A DNA stretch of 53,752 nucleotides from Hypsibius dujardini (GCA_001579985.1 LRSR01014802.1:1-53752), one strand, 5' to 3'. Counted from the stretch's first letter, positions 1 through 14,205 are shown. The notes: generated by a model from the sequence alone, not told the origin. Made by a program: numbers and translations.

Positions 1-1426
1 GTACAACGCGAGCAATGTTACAATCAATCGCACATATTGCAGTCGTTATTTAACACTGACCAATGTCGCAGCAATTAATTTTCCTGTTTCTTATTCTGTA
101 GCTTTACAAAACTCTCGCTTGTTTGCTTGATTACTTTGCAGTCCTGTTGACTGATTGATTGGCGCTAAAAAACGTTTAATAAGCAATTTTTTGTGCCTTT
201 TTTTAGATTGTTTTAAATGTTTGTTACTTAAAACTTAGGTGATTAGTTGATTGAATGAATGATTAAGTTCATTAATATATTTATTCTTTAATAATATAGA
301 AAAGAATAAACTGAATTGGATTATTCGTTCAATCAACTGATCGCCCAAGTTATAAGTAGCAAAACATTTAAAACAATTTAAAACAAAGCACAATAAATTG
401 CTTCCTGAACATTTTCCACCGATGCGACCAGAATATGAACCAGACGTCCTATATCTCTGCATGAACACGACCATCTTCCATCAGACTAGGCATGTTTGTG
501 ACTAGTGGTACAACGTAGACTGTAGCACGTAAGGCGTTATAGTGTGAGAGTATAGACGAACCATGCCTGGCGTCCTCGCATGCCCTTCCGGTCGCTTGTT
601 GCCGGTAGCTGCACTGAAGAGCCCAAATTTGGCATGAAAATTGTCTTTCTGTCTTCTTTTTTGTCATGTTTTTCCGGACTGCGACTTCAAAAATAAGCCC
701 TAATCTGTTTTACTTGCTAGACTCAAAAAATTATCAAGCTTTTCTATTTTTCTGTGCTGTGTTCTCGTGTGCTATCGATATCCACCTTGTTAGTTATGTC
801 CGCCTTGTTAAATACTCATCAAAAATCGGATTTGACTACCTGAGTTACTATTTCGCATTGCGTGCCTGTGCTGACTGGATTTTTGTCATCGTGGATCTTA
901 AAAAATAGCTGACGATTTCGTCGTCACCGCTAACAATTTTCAGAAAAAAACTATAGATGATTGCAATATTAATTACAATAGTTTGTTCTTGATTGATTGT
1001 TGCCGGGCAAGAGGCTGTGGAGATGTGTAGTTTGCCTGAGATGCATCGCAACCTCATAGCCGTTTTTTCCAGTCAAAACCAACAAGACAACGTCTGAATC
1101 GTTCATGCCTGACACTCACATACTGAGCCTTTTCAGTCTGTCACAGTCTGGCCATTTTGTCATCTTGCAAAAAATATTCCGGAGAAAGTGTTCTAGATGT
1201 GAGCGATCAAAATTGCCGCTCCCTTGACAGATCACAGAGCGTGGAAAACTACTCCAACTCGCGCCTCTACAGCGACAAGCCTCTCTTCGATTCACCACCT
1301 GTCGACTATCTCGCCCCCTCGCAAGTCCATTCCCTCATCACTCAAGATCTGGCTCCCTCTCCCGCCCAACAGGAAGACCAAATTATCATCCCCAATCGTC
1401 AATTTCGTTTGTTCTGAACGGTCAAG
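1..1426. other. No gene recognised
   Basis: AT-rich sequence with only short open frames. The frame at 1157-1417 (+) encodes a Ser/Pro/Gln-rich stretch lying directly upstream of the LRR-like fragment and might be an upstream exon of it, but I found no matching sequence upstream of the related gene at 12.7 kb. Confidence 0.4.
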
Positions 1427-1756
1427 TTGATCACCAGCCGAAAACCGACGGCGGCTATTTCTGGCGCTGAACGGAAACCCATCTTTTCTTTCAACGAGAT
1501 ATCATCCAAAAATTTCTCTACAAAAATTGACTACTGCGCAATAGCAAACGAGAAGGGGTATTCCGATCACTGCAATCCAAATAAATCACTTTGGATCTAC
1601 TGTTTGACAGATGCTGGGGAAGTTTGATGCGGGATACTTTCTGCAGAAGGTCGGACGATTAAATACCTGTCGGGGGTTGGGTTTAAATCTACATGGAAAA
1701 AGCAATTTTATACAAATGTTTGACCCGATTGCTAATATTCTAGTGGTTCTGAGGTA
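1427..1756 (+). pseudogene. Fragment of an LRR-like secreted protein family, frameshifted
   Basis: This stretch is a diverged copy of the middle of the gene at 12681-13570. The frame ending at 1627 carries KPIFSFNEIS and three cysteines spaced like those of the intact copy (KPVFLMKEIS, then C-x11-C-x7-C; here C-x11-C-x9-C). A shift of one reading frame near 1620 then restores KVGRLN, GLGLNL and MFDPIANIL, which match KVGRLN, GLGLNL and MFEPIADIL of the other copy. The match stops at about 1750, where a good donor (AG|GTATGT) occurs, so the break could be an exon border. The frameshift and the lack of a visible 3' half make a pseudogene more likely than a working gene. The function of the family is unknown; see the 12681-13570 entry. 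Confidence 0.65.
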
Positions 1757-2259
1757 TGTATGAAAGATAGTAGTCATAGTTTGTGGTGGTCTTTAGTAGT
1801 AAGTACTTTTGTAGCTGGATTTTCAGTTGTAGTTTTTATTTAGTAGTTACGTAGTTTTACTTTCTAATTATAGTTTATAATTTGTATACATTTAGTTGCG
1901 ATGCTTGTTTTAGCGGTTCATAAGATAGTAATGAAAAAATATCACACAGTGACTACGAATATACAGTTTCTTATTACAGGTTTAATGATTGTCATCCAGT
2001 ATGGTAGGCGTTAAAAGTAATGATTGATATTATTTGTAAACAAATACTTTTATATTAGGGAATGCGGGCTCGGAAACTATATAACAGCCGCTCAGGAATT
2101 TCTCACTCGCGGACAAACTAACACTTTAAAACAGACTTAAACAGCACCGCGGTGTGCAATACAGGTCATATAGTGTGTAACGCCATCGTGGGTCAAGATT
2201 CAGCAAAATTATTAATTAGAAGCTCCGGTTCCTTTGTGTTTATGTTTTCTTTTGATTAA
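1757..2259. other. Intergenic, nothing recognised
   Basis: AT-rich. A TATA-like ACTATATAAC at about 2075-2085 is followed by no credible coding frame. Confidence 0.35.
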
Positions 2260-2545
2260 CAATTGAATCTGGTTGACATATCATCATCTCGTCAGTACGT
2301 TACGTTGTTAGTTGTTACCTATGCTAGAATACTGTCGAATAGCATAATTCAGCAATCACTCAACATCAATTGTAATAACATACGTAACGCCCTCTATGTA
2401 CTACCTCTGAAGAATTTTAATTTTGTTAAATACATATTTTGGCAACGGGAAACCTTTCTCAACGGAGAGCAAAAACACACCTTTACGCATTTAGTAGTGA
2501 AATGCAGAAGAAGTAAGACCCCTCATAAAGACATGTACTAACTAC
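2260..2545 (+). repeat. Interspersed repeat R1, copy 1
   Basis: The same sequence recurs at 20095-20250 (+) and, inverted, at 16565-16688 plus 17665-17765. Shared landmarks in order are CCTATGCTAGAATAC, a run around AATTCAGCAATCA, ACGCCCTCTATGT, a TTTTGG-AACGGGAAAC block with a TTCTCAA following, and GAAATGCAG-AGAAGTAAGA. This copy is continuous across the point where the inverted copy is split by a hAT-like insertion. The 92-aa open frame in it has no recognisable domain and is not kept open in the other copies, so I treat it as noncoding repeat. Confidence 0.75.
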
Positions 2546-2694
2546 AACACAGAACACAGTGGGGACCACAGAACAGCTGAAGAAGACAACGCTTATTTCT
2601 ACGGACTGCGCGACGTCCAATCCCATTGCTGACGATAAAGATGTATCGTTTTCTTCGCTCATGAAAATGTAGCCGTGGCCTATGATTCGTGGTC
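2546..2694. other. Short spacer between R1 and the mariner element
   Basis: No coding signal or repeat seen. Confidence 0.3.
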
Positions 2695-3911
2695 TACAGA
2701 GGCCGATTCATTTGTTTGTAGCCGGCCTCGTTCTTTAATTCTATGTGCGCGCGCCTCACATTGCACAATCCATTTCAGTGATTGAACAGCTCATCAGACC
2801 AGTTTGTCGTGTTTCAAAAGTTTAGTGATTGTAATATGTGTCGAAAATGCCTCCTAAATTATCTTTGGAAGTGCGCCCACCATTTTGACCTTGTACACCC
2901 TTAAGTATTTGGCCACCGGAATTGTGAATGCACTATTCCTACGGATTATCGCTGTTTCGAAATTGGGAGTCAACAAAGTTACTAGAGAAAATGCAAAGGA
3001 AAAAACCGACCAATCCAAACCACCATCAAAAGCGGCTCTGGCTCTGGCAAGGCAAAAGTGAGGACTGCAGCCCTCGTCAAAAAAGTCAAAAAGGCCACGG
3101 CTGGACCCAACTCACAGACTCAATTTCAGATCGCTCTTGAGCTGGGAACATTGCGGACTACCATTCACCGCGTCATCAGCGAGAAATTGGAGGGGAAGGT
3201 GCAAATAAAGTACAGGGTGCACGGGCTGTCGGATGCGATGATTCAACAACGTCTCGCACGAGGTCCACGCTTCCTGAATTGGATCAGCAGTCCAAAATAA
3301 AAAAAAGTTTGACAATTGATGAGACTTGGGTATACCTCACCAACTGCAAAAAACGGCGGAAGATTTATTACGAATTCCGGGGAGAACGCACGGAGGAAAG
3401 TTGGGCAAAGTTCTGGAAGAAATCTCATTCTAAACTCGTAGTGTTCGTTGCGGGAAGACTGATATCAAACCAGATTTCATCAAACTAGGTGCGAAAATAA
3501 ATTCGAAGTACTACATCAGAAAAGTCCTTACGCCGATGTTTCGGAATAAAGTGTCTCATTTGTTCCTTGGGAAGCTTTTGAAGAAAGCCGTTTTCCACCA
3601 TGACTCCGCTCCCTCCCACGCGTCGAAACTCACCCAAAATTGGCTTTGTTCAGCCCCAATTCGGTTCATTCCGAATTTGGACAACCCTAATTTGGCTCCG
3701 ATGGATTTTTATGTGAACGGAATTTTTAAATGGGAATTGTTTAACAAGGCTCCGACTATTATCATGGGTTTGAAACGGCCCGGTCGCGTCGAAATGATGA
3801 TCGAGAAGGACAGTCCTCATACTGTACACATTTTGAGTGGACATAAGAAGTTTTAGTATTTATTTTGAAATTAATAAAAATCGGCCACAAACAAATGAAT
3901 CGGCCTCTGTA
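2695..3911 (+). mobile_element. Mariner/Tc1-type transposon with intact terminal inverted repeats
   Basis: The element occupies 2697-3909 and is flanked by the TA dinucleotides 2695-2696 and 3910-3911, the usual Tc1/mariner target duplication. The ends are inverted repeats beginning CAGAGGCCGATTCATTTG, matching over about 27 bp with one difference (TAGCC against the complement of GGCCA). Total length about 1.21 kb, normal for a mariner. The interior codes for one transposase on the + strand, now broken. Good ends and a broken gene mean it could at best be moved by a transposase supplied from elsewhere. Confidence 0.92.
2847..3856 (+). pseudogene. Mariner-type transposase, inactivated by stops and frameshifts
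   Basis: The likely original start is the ATG at 2847-2849. The first 200 bases now contain several in-frame stops. Coding remnants follow in shifting frames: a helix-turn-helix part (about 3058-3300), a piece with TIDETW (3310-3330, first catalytic Asp), and a piece with HHDSAPSHAS (about 3595-3625, second Asp) followed by NLAPMDFY (about 3690-3710, third Asp about 34 residues on). This D, D, D order and spacing fits the mariner branch of the IS630/Tc1/mariner superfamily. The reading frame ends at TAG 3854-3856, shortly before the right terminal repeat. At least three frame changes are needed to follow it, so no working protein is expected. Confidence 0.88.
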
Positions 3912-5900
3912 TAAGGCTCATTTTTCAAAAGCACACTTCTGATGCTCTATGCAAATACTCGTTCGGTTGACTTGTTGCTGGGGGCGTGTACATAACAATC
4001 AAGCCAATTCAACGGCAACCATGTTCTTCCCCAGCCCCGGTTATACCAGTACAAGTTTATGGTCTTGTACCTTGTCTAGCATCATTCTCCCTCCCCCTTC
4101 TCCCCATCAATGTCCTTAACATTAGCCTTCATATAGAATGACCTTCTAGTAATTGTGACGTTCGTGTTTGTTGTTGTGATTTGCCGGTCAATATTTTAAG
4201 GTCGATTCTCATGTGCCACATATTGCTCACATGTACTCGTACTGTAATTCCCATGCTGTAGTTCTCGTTCTTGTCTTGTGAGAAAGATGTTTCAGTGGCA
4301 AGTGAAGAATGCGCTTGTTTAGATTGTTGTCATGTTCGAACGATAAGGATGAGTCTTGAAGCTCGGTTCGAGGCTCGACTTCTCGTTTCGTTTTCTAGCT
4401 TCTCATTCAGTTTTACTTTTCATCGGCTTGCTATCTCGGCTTCTCTCGATTTGTTGTGCAAGTAATAACTCCGAAAAGGAGTACCCGTAGTTATCGTGTA
4501 TCGTAAGGTCAACAGGACTTCCGGGTTCTCGAAGGGAGAACAGGTCGTCACATAATTAGTACGATATTGACCATTACCTACGAGGACAACTACGAGATAA
4601 CCAACAATCGATGCGAATCGACTGAGTAGCGTTAAAAAAATCAGCCAGTCAAACGTTTGAACGGGACGCTAACGCCACGCCCTGAACCGTGAAACAGAGC
4701 CAGTACCCTTTAAATACTAAACTGTACTTGCACAGAAAAAAAATCACAAAGTTTGAATTCTGGGATGGATAATAACTGAGGGACGCAGTAGTGCCAGATG
4801 TTCGGCGAATTCAAACGACCGAAAAATCTTGCAGTGATCCTTTTACGATTTTATTACTTTCTCAAACTTAAATTTTTAAAGGTAGGAGAATATGCATGAA
4901 GAAGATTTCGATCTCGTTGTGTCACTCCCTGTTGAACGCGCCACTGAAAACGAGCTCGCCGCTTCCCTTCTTAATCTGCTAATTCCATGACTTTGTTAAT
5001 GTTTTTGAAGCACAGGAATCCCTTTGTGAAAGGGGATTGGCCGGGGACTCTGCAATGGAGTGATCAGCATACAGCCGCAAGCTCCAGTCATCTAGGCACT
5101 TTTTCCTCGCCATCGTTCGATAACTCTGCACATGGTCAAATAATATGAGGATTTGTGGGAAAATACAGCTGAAGAAATTGAAGTTAATTTGGCCGCCAAA
5201 AACAGCAGCCCCGCAGAAGGGTCTCCTCTGCTAGACCCTCTATTGATTGACGTGTGTGCTATAACAAAAATATGATTTGCCTCAAAACAGGTGAACACTA
5301 ACTAGCGCGTTTATGTGCTGCTGTTTATGTGTAGATGTTATCGATCGATTGGTGTTCGTCTGCAGCCCGACTCTGCTCAGCTCCCGGCAGTCTTTCTCCA
5401 TCGTCAAAGTCAAGGTCCTTCTCGTCTGTGTGTACAGTATGTGTGAATTAAGTGAACACGTTGCGGGCGCATGCACTTGCCGTGCATTCACCCACGCTGC
5501 ACCACACTGCGCGCAAGGGCTGCGCGTGTATCGAAAATAAAATTGTTTTGTCTGCTACGTACCTGTCTGTCTGTGTATAGAGTATAAGGCCTTGTTGTGG
5601 CGATGCACGGAGTTTTCTGCGAAAACGCCGAGAACCTGCGATTCTGGTTGCACGAGCGGGGAAAACCTTTCCACCCATCGGTCAGATCGGGCAATTAGCG
5701 TCGTCATCGTCGCAGTGAATAAAAATCGCACTGTCACAAACTGCGTTTCTCGCACATACAAGTCGCAGTCGCACTCCCTGTCTTTGTCCTTCGTTTAATT
5801 CAAAATTCTCGCTCCTCCAGACATCTTCAGCATTTTTTTTTCAGTCTACGCATTTCTTAATACTTTTCACCCTCCAATTTCTCGCAGCAAATCATATAGA
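3912..5900. other. Long intergenic stretch upstream of the old yellow enzyme gene
   Basis: No recognisable coding domain. A GTCTGTCTGT tract begins at about 5562. The last few hundred bases (5590-5900) must contain the 5' untranslated region and promoter of the gene starting at 5901, but I see no clear TATA box. Confidence 0.4.
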
Positions 5901-8290
<2,390 letters not shown>

Positions 8291-9285
8291 GGCGGGAGTT
8301 TTTTTTCTCACGATGATACCGAATCTGTACATCAGCATGCAAAATTTCTTGATCTGTTTTTCGGTGTGTGTATTTCGGTGTATGTCCATGAAAGTTTTTG
8401 TTCATTTTCCCCACGCAATTCGAACATTGTCTAGGTCGGTCACTTTGACATAAGTCCTTCTTTATGGTCTTGCGGCGCTCGGAGAAATGTTAAACGTACC
8501 TTCTAATAACTCATAATGATTGGTGAAGGATTGAATGTTCGTCTGTCTGGATGTCTGGAAGCAATCACGGATTCCGTCTGTAGCCAATCACGTGTGCCTA
8601 TTTCATTACGCTCTTAGATGTTTGTCAGTGTCTCCTGCCTGTACGTGGAGATGAGTATATTTCTGTTGTCTTTTGCCAATCTAAATTTCATCGGTTTAAT
8701 TTTCGCACTTCTACAGATGTCTGCGTGCGTGTACAGCGGATTGTTTGCTTGCCGCTTCTTTTAGATGTCAGAGCAGTCATCACCGCTGCTGATGTCTGGT
8801 TCGTCTTTAGGGTCCGCTGCTGTCTGCCTATCTGTCTAAACGTCTCTATACCACATGACTGCGTTTATCCGTTATCTGTCTTTCCCTACTGGGTGCCTTT
8901 CTGTCTGTCCCCCAAGCCAATGTCTAAGCCCTGCCTAACTTTTGCGTGTACATGTACCGTACTTGCCTGTAAGTCCCGTATGCTTGCCGCTTGAGTACTT
9001 ATTAAGTGCCGCTTAATAATTCAGCTGTCTGTCTGAATTTCCACATGCATGTAGATGCATATAGTAGGCCTGTCTGCTTTCCACCAACCTGTCTACTTGA
9101 CTACTTTTGTGTGTTGGAATAAACACCATACGCAAAGAATTACAGCTTTCACACTTTTCTTGATATTTTGCATAAGTGCCTCAAGTATGAAACACTGTTA
9201 TAGTGACGAAAAAGTTATCAGCTAAAAAATGACAGGTAAGGTGCGTAACGGAAGCCAGTTTCAGTGTATGCTACAGTGACTAAAA
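8291..9285. repeat. 3' flank of the OYE gene with degenerate GTCT-rich sequence
   Basis: No credible gene. From about 8520 to 9110 the sequence repeatedly carries GTCTGTCTG and TGTCTGxx variants. A polyadenylation-type AATAAA occurs at about 9118 but is some 830 bases past the stop. Confidence 0.45.
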
Positions 9286-10364
9286 TTACGCAAAAGATTC
9301 TAAAATATGCCCGGCAATCGACAATCCGTGGGTCTCCAAGGCGAAATGTCCCGTGACTAGCAGGAGCACTTGCGCATAGGGAAGGTCTTTCTGGAAGGCT
9401 TCCGCTCCAGTCGACAGAAAGAAAGGATCGTTGATGTTGCTTGATGTGGCTGAAGTAGTCGCGGAATAAGTCCAGATGGATGTCCATGCTGCCAGGGCGC
9501 CGCAGCAACACCCAGTCCAGCTCGTAGGACTCTGGTGCAATGAGGGTGCTGTCATTGACGCCGTGGATGTACTGCCATTTTGTCGCTTCGTAGGTCAGTA
9601 GTGCGGTGCGGACCGCGTCGCGACTAACCACAACGGAGAAATTAATTATCGAATTTACCATTTTTACAAAGCTTAATCGTAAAAAGCATTATATTAGAGT
9701 AGATTTTATTTAGTTAATAGTAAGTTAGTGTTATTGAGTGAGTGTTAATGAGTGTAAGCACCTACAGATTTATTGATGTTATAAAACTTAAACACAATCT
9801 TCTTAATTAAAAAAACTTTGACTTTTTTGGTTTTTGATTTTTACGATAAGGGTTTCTGCATGCCCGTTAATTGACAATAAATTTGAACAATAAGCGGACT
9901 ACACATCACTGAAAAACATCCAAAACAGATAATAACACCGAAAAAACGAGGAGGTAAGACCGTTATTTTATTTTATAAAAAATGAGGTTTTGATGAGGTG
10001 AAACTTGTTGGGTTTTTGCTTAAGACCAGCTTTCGTCCACTGGCTCATATTTTAATCTAAATATTTTAATGTGACATTTAAATTGGTGTGGATGCATGTA
10101 CGCCGTTATTGCATTCAGTTGATTATTTATACATCAATACTCAGCATTTTTATTTAAAGTTTTCATTTTCCGGTAGTTCAAGCAAACTAAATCTTTTAAT
10201 AAAACGGCCAATTCAATACTGAAATTTGCTTAATTAGTTCTCTAGTAAATGTTTACTCGAGTACTTGGCTAAATAGTCGAAGGTGTATGCCAAGTCGCTG
10301 CATTTGGGATGGGAAGAGAAGCCGAAGCCCGGCAAATCGGGTGCCACAATGTGAAAGTCTACCA
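9286..10364 (-). pseudogene. Alpha/beta-hydrolase (epoxide hydrolase/dehalogenase-like), broken and incomplete
   Basis: Two separated pieces of one alpha/beta-hydrolase fold protein read on the minus strand. Piece 1 (10364-10262) encodes FHIVAPDLPGFGFSSHP and continues to YTFDYLAKYS; it is flanked by an AG acceptor and a GTAAAC donor. Piece 2 (about 9622-9440) starts at an AG acceptor and encodes LTYEATKWQY, HGVND, IAPESYELD, LLRRPG and DIHLDLFRDY. The frame then shifts, and NDPFFLSTGAEAF and TGHFALETHG (catalytic His region) follow down to 9286. Missing are the N-terminal strand and oxyanion part, the segment with the nucleophile elbow that should lie between the pieces, and about 17 residues before NDPFF. 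The 600-bp gap shows no coding signal for the lost part. The preserved splice sites suggest it was once a spliced resident gene. It may have lost function recently. Confidence 0.75.
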
Positions 10365-10515
10365 TTAATCTACCTCCAGTACCTACCTACGAATTACGCG
10401 TGATTTTGTTGTGCATTGTCCGAACCGGTTTTTGTACGTCACACTTTATTAAGAATTGAAGGTCTAGCATATTTGAAATTGCGCCCGGTACTACAGTATA
10501 TTTTGTTTGTTTGTT

Positions 10516-10572
<57 letters not shown>

Positions 10573-11555
10573 GCCTGTCTGTCTGTCTGCCTGACTACAT
10601 GTTAATCTGTCTGTATCTTTCTATCCGTCTAGTCTTGTCCTTCTCACCATTTGCAGGTACATTCATAGTTTTTCTTTGATGCTCACTTTCAGACGTCCGT
10701 GACCAATCCGTGCCTGTGGCCTTCAACGCGGCGTCTTTCCTGGCTTAGATGGACTTTAGTGGTTAATATTTATTTGCGAATTTGCGAATTATTGACGGCA
10801 CTTTGTAGTATAGCACCATTTTGTTAGTACCCGCGGCTAAGCACCTTGTGCCAATGCGCGAAGTGCACGAGAAAAGCATTTTTGGCTGATAAGCTTTTAG
10901 GCACATTCGGCTTCATAGTTTTTGAGTGCGCAAAGTTTTCTGGAATTCCCGGCCAGATTCTGGTTCGATGTACATTTAAACAGTTAAAATGTCTGGGATT
11001 TATTGTTAGAATGCCCGATTCGGATGGGTTTGCTTGGTTGTGAAAAAAGGGAACCAAATGTCTTTATATCTATGTGTGAATAGTCGGAATACGAATTATC
11101 GCCTGATACGATTTGTCTATAAGGGCAAATTGTCGGGGCACCCATGTGTCTGGGTACGAAATGTACTCGCATGTACGAATTCATAGGTAAAATACGATAT
11201 GTCGGTTTATGAGTTGTCTGAAAAAAATGTGGTGCTACATGATTGACGTGGCACTGCTAAGTTACGACGCTAACAAGTAGTCTGGTCAGGCGGCGCCATC
11301 CAAGGTGTGCCGTGCGGCAGGGTCTCGTTTCACCTCCTTACAAGCTTCTCTGCTGGATAGCAATTAAAAGCCATTGTTTCTAGACCGATCGCAGCTGTGT
11401 ATTCTGCCTGAAGCACGTTGCAACCAACCTGCTGTCGGAGCTTCTCGAGCCCTCTACTATATGAAAGTCAAACTATATGGCACCTCGTCCAATTGTAGTA
11501 ATACTATTTTAATCGCCTTTGTGCCATCGATTTTGATGATTTAACAGCCCCGCCG
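10365..11555. other. Intergenic region between the hydrolase remnant and the cysteine-rich peptide
   Basis: Apart from the microsatellite at 10504-10594 I see no feature. Open frames here are short and on both strands. Confidence 0.35.
10504..10594 (+). repeat. (GTCT)n microsatellite
   Basis: Near-perfect tandem GTCT with a few TTGT and GCCT variants over about 90 bp. The 87-aa open frame running through it consists of LSVC repeats and is an artefact of the tetranucleotide. Confidence 0.95.
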
Positions 11556-11837
11556 ATGGAACTCTTCATATCACCGATTGGCGTAAGCCTAATTCTGCTA
11601 ACTACGTTGTTCTTTAGGCTTAGCCGGGGCAATGATAAATTCTGTATCAGCGAAAACTATGCTGGGCAGTGTGAGGACGACGAGAACCCAGCATGTAGCC
11701 AGTCCTGCAAAGATGAGAGTCGAAGTGGCGGAAATTGTGGACCCTTTAAAGGAGCAATCAAGGTCTGCTACTGCGACGGATGCCCAGGCACAACAGGTAT
11801 AGGAACGGCGGCATGTTCAAATAAACCTCATAAATAG
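11556..11837 (+). CDS. Small secreted cysteine-rich peptide, CS-alpha-beta-like
   Basis: A single-exon frame of 93 aa. Residues 1-25 form a clear signal peptide (hydrophobic core around ISLILLTTLFF-type residues 8-20, ending near SRG), and the mature part has nine cysteines at 30, 39, 47, 51, 61, 71, 73, 76 and 87. The C-x3-C pair (47/51) and the C-x-C pair (71/73) are the two hallmarks of the cysteine-stabilised alpha-beta fold shared by defensins, drosomycin-like peptides and some ion-channel peptides. Nine cysteines is an odd number for a monomer, so one may be free or pair between molecules. A role as a secreted antimicrobial or signalling peptide is inferred from this pattern only. No close relative is recognised. 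Start chosen at the first ATG because it gives the signal peptide directly. Confidence 0.68.
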   Translation: MELFISPIGVSLILLTTLFFRLSRGNDKFCISENYAGQCEDDENPACSQSCKDESRSGGNCGPFKGAIKVCYCDGCPGTTGIGTAACSNKPHK

Positions 11838-12680
11838 ACAATTGTCTTTTTATCGAAGTTGTGAAATGAATATTTTTTATTATTAGTGTACCCATATGAA
11901 ACCGTCTAAAAGGCGTGAAATATGATGCTATTTGAATTTATTTTAAAGTAAATTTTAAGTTTGTTCTACCGATTTAAAAACATCCCTTCATCTAGGTAAA
12001 ATGCAAAACTTCAAAAAAAATAAAGTACGGGTTTCATTTATTTATAAAAACAATGTAGCGTTGCAACTGGAAAGCAAAATATACATTAACATTTTGAAGG
12101 TAAATTTGGCACAAAAAATGCATTGCGAGTTTTAACATAGCCAGTGGTTCAAATTAGGTCCTTACAGCTCGGAACCGGACCTCTAGCGGCAGGACAAAGG
12201 GGTGAAAAAAGACGCATAATCCGATATTTAATAAAAAAGTCGGCTTATCGTTTGATCTTTTTAAAACTTCTGGTAGTGTGAGGTTCCCCTTTTAACGGCT
12301 CGGGACTTGAGAACATTTTCTCCACTAAATGTGAGGGGTGTTTTCTGTGGTCCAACGTTAGCTCTCTAAGAATAACGACAAACGAATTGTTAAAGTAATA
12401 AGTATTCTAAATTTGATCGAAAAACTGAGGGTTTCAACATTTTTAAATTCCGGGGCCATGAAAATCAAAACCTCGGACGGCCATATATTTTGAAATAAGC
12501 AAGACCAATAGGCTGAATTTTAGGTTATAGACTAAGAAATGCATTTTGCCCATTTACCGACCCTCATGGCGCAACATTTTTTCAAGGGCTGCGGGTCGAG
12601 TTTAAGATCCATAAACGAGCCCCGGACTAGTCTATGACGATGACCAATCATTGACCGACATTTTTTTGGGGACTGTATAG
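11838..12680. other. Intergenic / upstream of LRR-like gene
   Basis: AT-rich, no coding frame recognised. A missing first exon of the gene at 12681 may lie here. Confidence 0.35.
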
Positions 12681-13570
12681 TGGCGACCTCCCGTCAGACG
12701 ACCCGCAGACCGTTCTCCAGGACGACGGTTGGATCAACTATGAGCCCGCTGCTGGAAGAAGTTCTTCAACGTTCATTTGACCAACAGAAACCTGTATTTC
12801 TAATGAAAGAGATATCACCCGAAACATGCACCAATCTTGACACTGACAGCTGCGAAATATATAAGAAAAAGGACCACTCAAACAACTGCGAATCGGCACT
12901 CTTTGCCTATTGCTCGCCGAGGGCGAGTAACTTTGAAACAACATATTTTTTTCGGAAGGTTGGAAGATTAAACGCCGGCCACGGACTTGGATTGAACCTG
13001 GGAGGAGAGCGCAGTTTTACCAAGAAAATGTTCGAACCCATTGCTGACATTCTAATCAGTCTGGATGTGTATGATTTTCCCCATTTCTCCACTAGCCTTT
13101 TTTCTGCAGCGTCCGTCAAACTGGCCATACTTCAAGAGCTGGGCATTTACAACTGCCAAAGCATTGAAATTCAACGAGATGACTTTCTAGCCTTTCCCTC
13201 TCTAAGGGTATTGAAGTTCTACGGTAAAAGCACAATTGCATCGATTGAAGAGAACGCTTTCGATTCCTTGATGTATCTTCGACACATCACTTTCGAAGAA
13301 GGTTTCAACACGTTGTCTGAATTATCCCCGGAACTTCGCAACCATCTCAGCCTGCTCCATTGTAGTCCCAATTACAAATGGCTTCGGGATTGGTTGCAAC
13401 TGCGTCCTTATTTGTTGACACCCATAGAGGACGGTGAAGTGATTTCTGCCGGCGGATTAACGAGCTCAAAGGTGCTGAAAGAGAACATTTTTGTTCCGGT
13501 TGATTGTGCGTCGTCCAAGTTGATTGCTGAAAATACGGATGGACCCTTTTCTTCGGCCATGAACATGTAG
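12681..13570 (+). CDS. Leucine-rich-repeat-like protein, 5' end incomplete
   Basis: An uninterrupted frame to the stop at 13568-13570. No ATG occurs at its beginning; the sequence TTTTTTT...TGTATAG just upstream looks like a splice acceptor at 12680/12681, so an upstream exon is likely. If not, the first ATG is at 12740. The protein has a Cys-containing N-terminal part (C-x11-C-x7-C), then about four leucine-rich-like units: VKLAILQELGIYNC, IEIQRDDFLAFPSLRVLKFY, IASIEENAFDSLMYLRHITF, then a C-terminal cap with HCSPNYKWLRDWLQ resembling an LRR C-terminal cap. No transmembrane segment is visible. AATAAA at 13622 gives a plausible polyadenylation signal. Two broken relatives lie at 1427-1756 and 15512-15804. 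No specific function can be assigned; LRR proteins commonly bind other proteins. Confidence 0.7.
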
Positions 13571-14205
13571 ATTTTTCCACATGCTTCCAGCATCGAATAT
13601 TTTTCATCTTGAAGATTTGAAAATAAAGGGCAGTAATAATTACTCTAATGGCCATCAATTCCTCTCTTTCTCTGGAACCATTAGCCACCGTCCAGAACGG
13701 GATGATGCCTAAGAGCGGACGGGGACTTTTCATGAAACCATCGTACTCTCAATGACCATGCCTTCAAGGCATCTTTTTATGAGCTGGTAGGATAAAGAAT
13801 TTTATTCCAGTGAGAAAATATGCATAAATCAAAGAAAAATTGGTCGGAAGAAGAGCATAACTTTTTCCGACATAAATAGCCCACGGCATAGGGGATTAAG
13901 ATCTTTGTCCATATTAGCATCTTGGATACTGAAAGTGAACCCCGGCCGTTAGAGGCAGTCTCTAATTCAAATTTTTTTCAGAACTATACAGAACGTCAGA
14001 ATGGCAGAACGTAAATAAGAAACTGAACTTTGCATATAATTCAGCGCCCTTTATAGATTAAATCCTAAATTTGAATTCACAGGCTAAATCTTCCCCTTTG
14101 TTAAAAACCCTTGATTTATGATCGTTTGAAAAATTGTGAAATGCACATCTGTTTAGATGAGCCTCTCAACCATTTTGTCGTAATCATAACGAACCAACAG
14201 GCTGC
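13283..14205 (+). repeat. Segmental duplication, source block
   Basis: The 3' part of the LRR-like gene plus about 630 bases of downstream DNA is duplicated at 15512-16550 in the same orientation, with small indels and an extra segment in the second copy. Confidence 0.85.

Noticed and set aside
10416-10679. 87-aa frame with LSVC repeats
   Set aside because: The frame is produced by the GTCT microsatellite; tetranucleotide repeats stay open in several frames.
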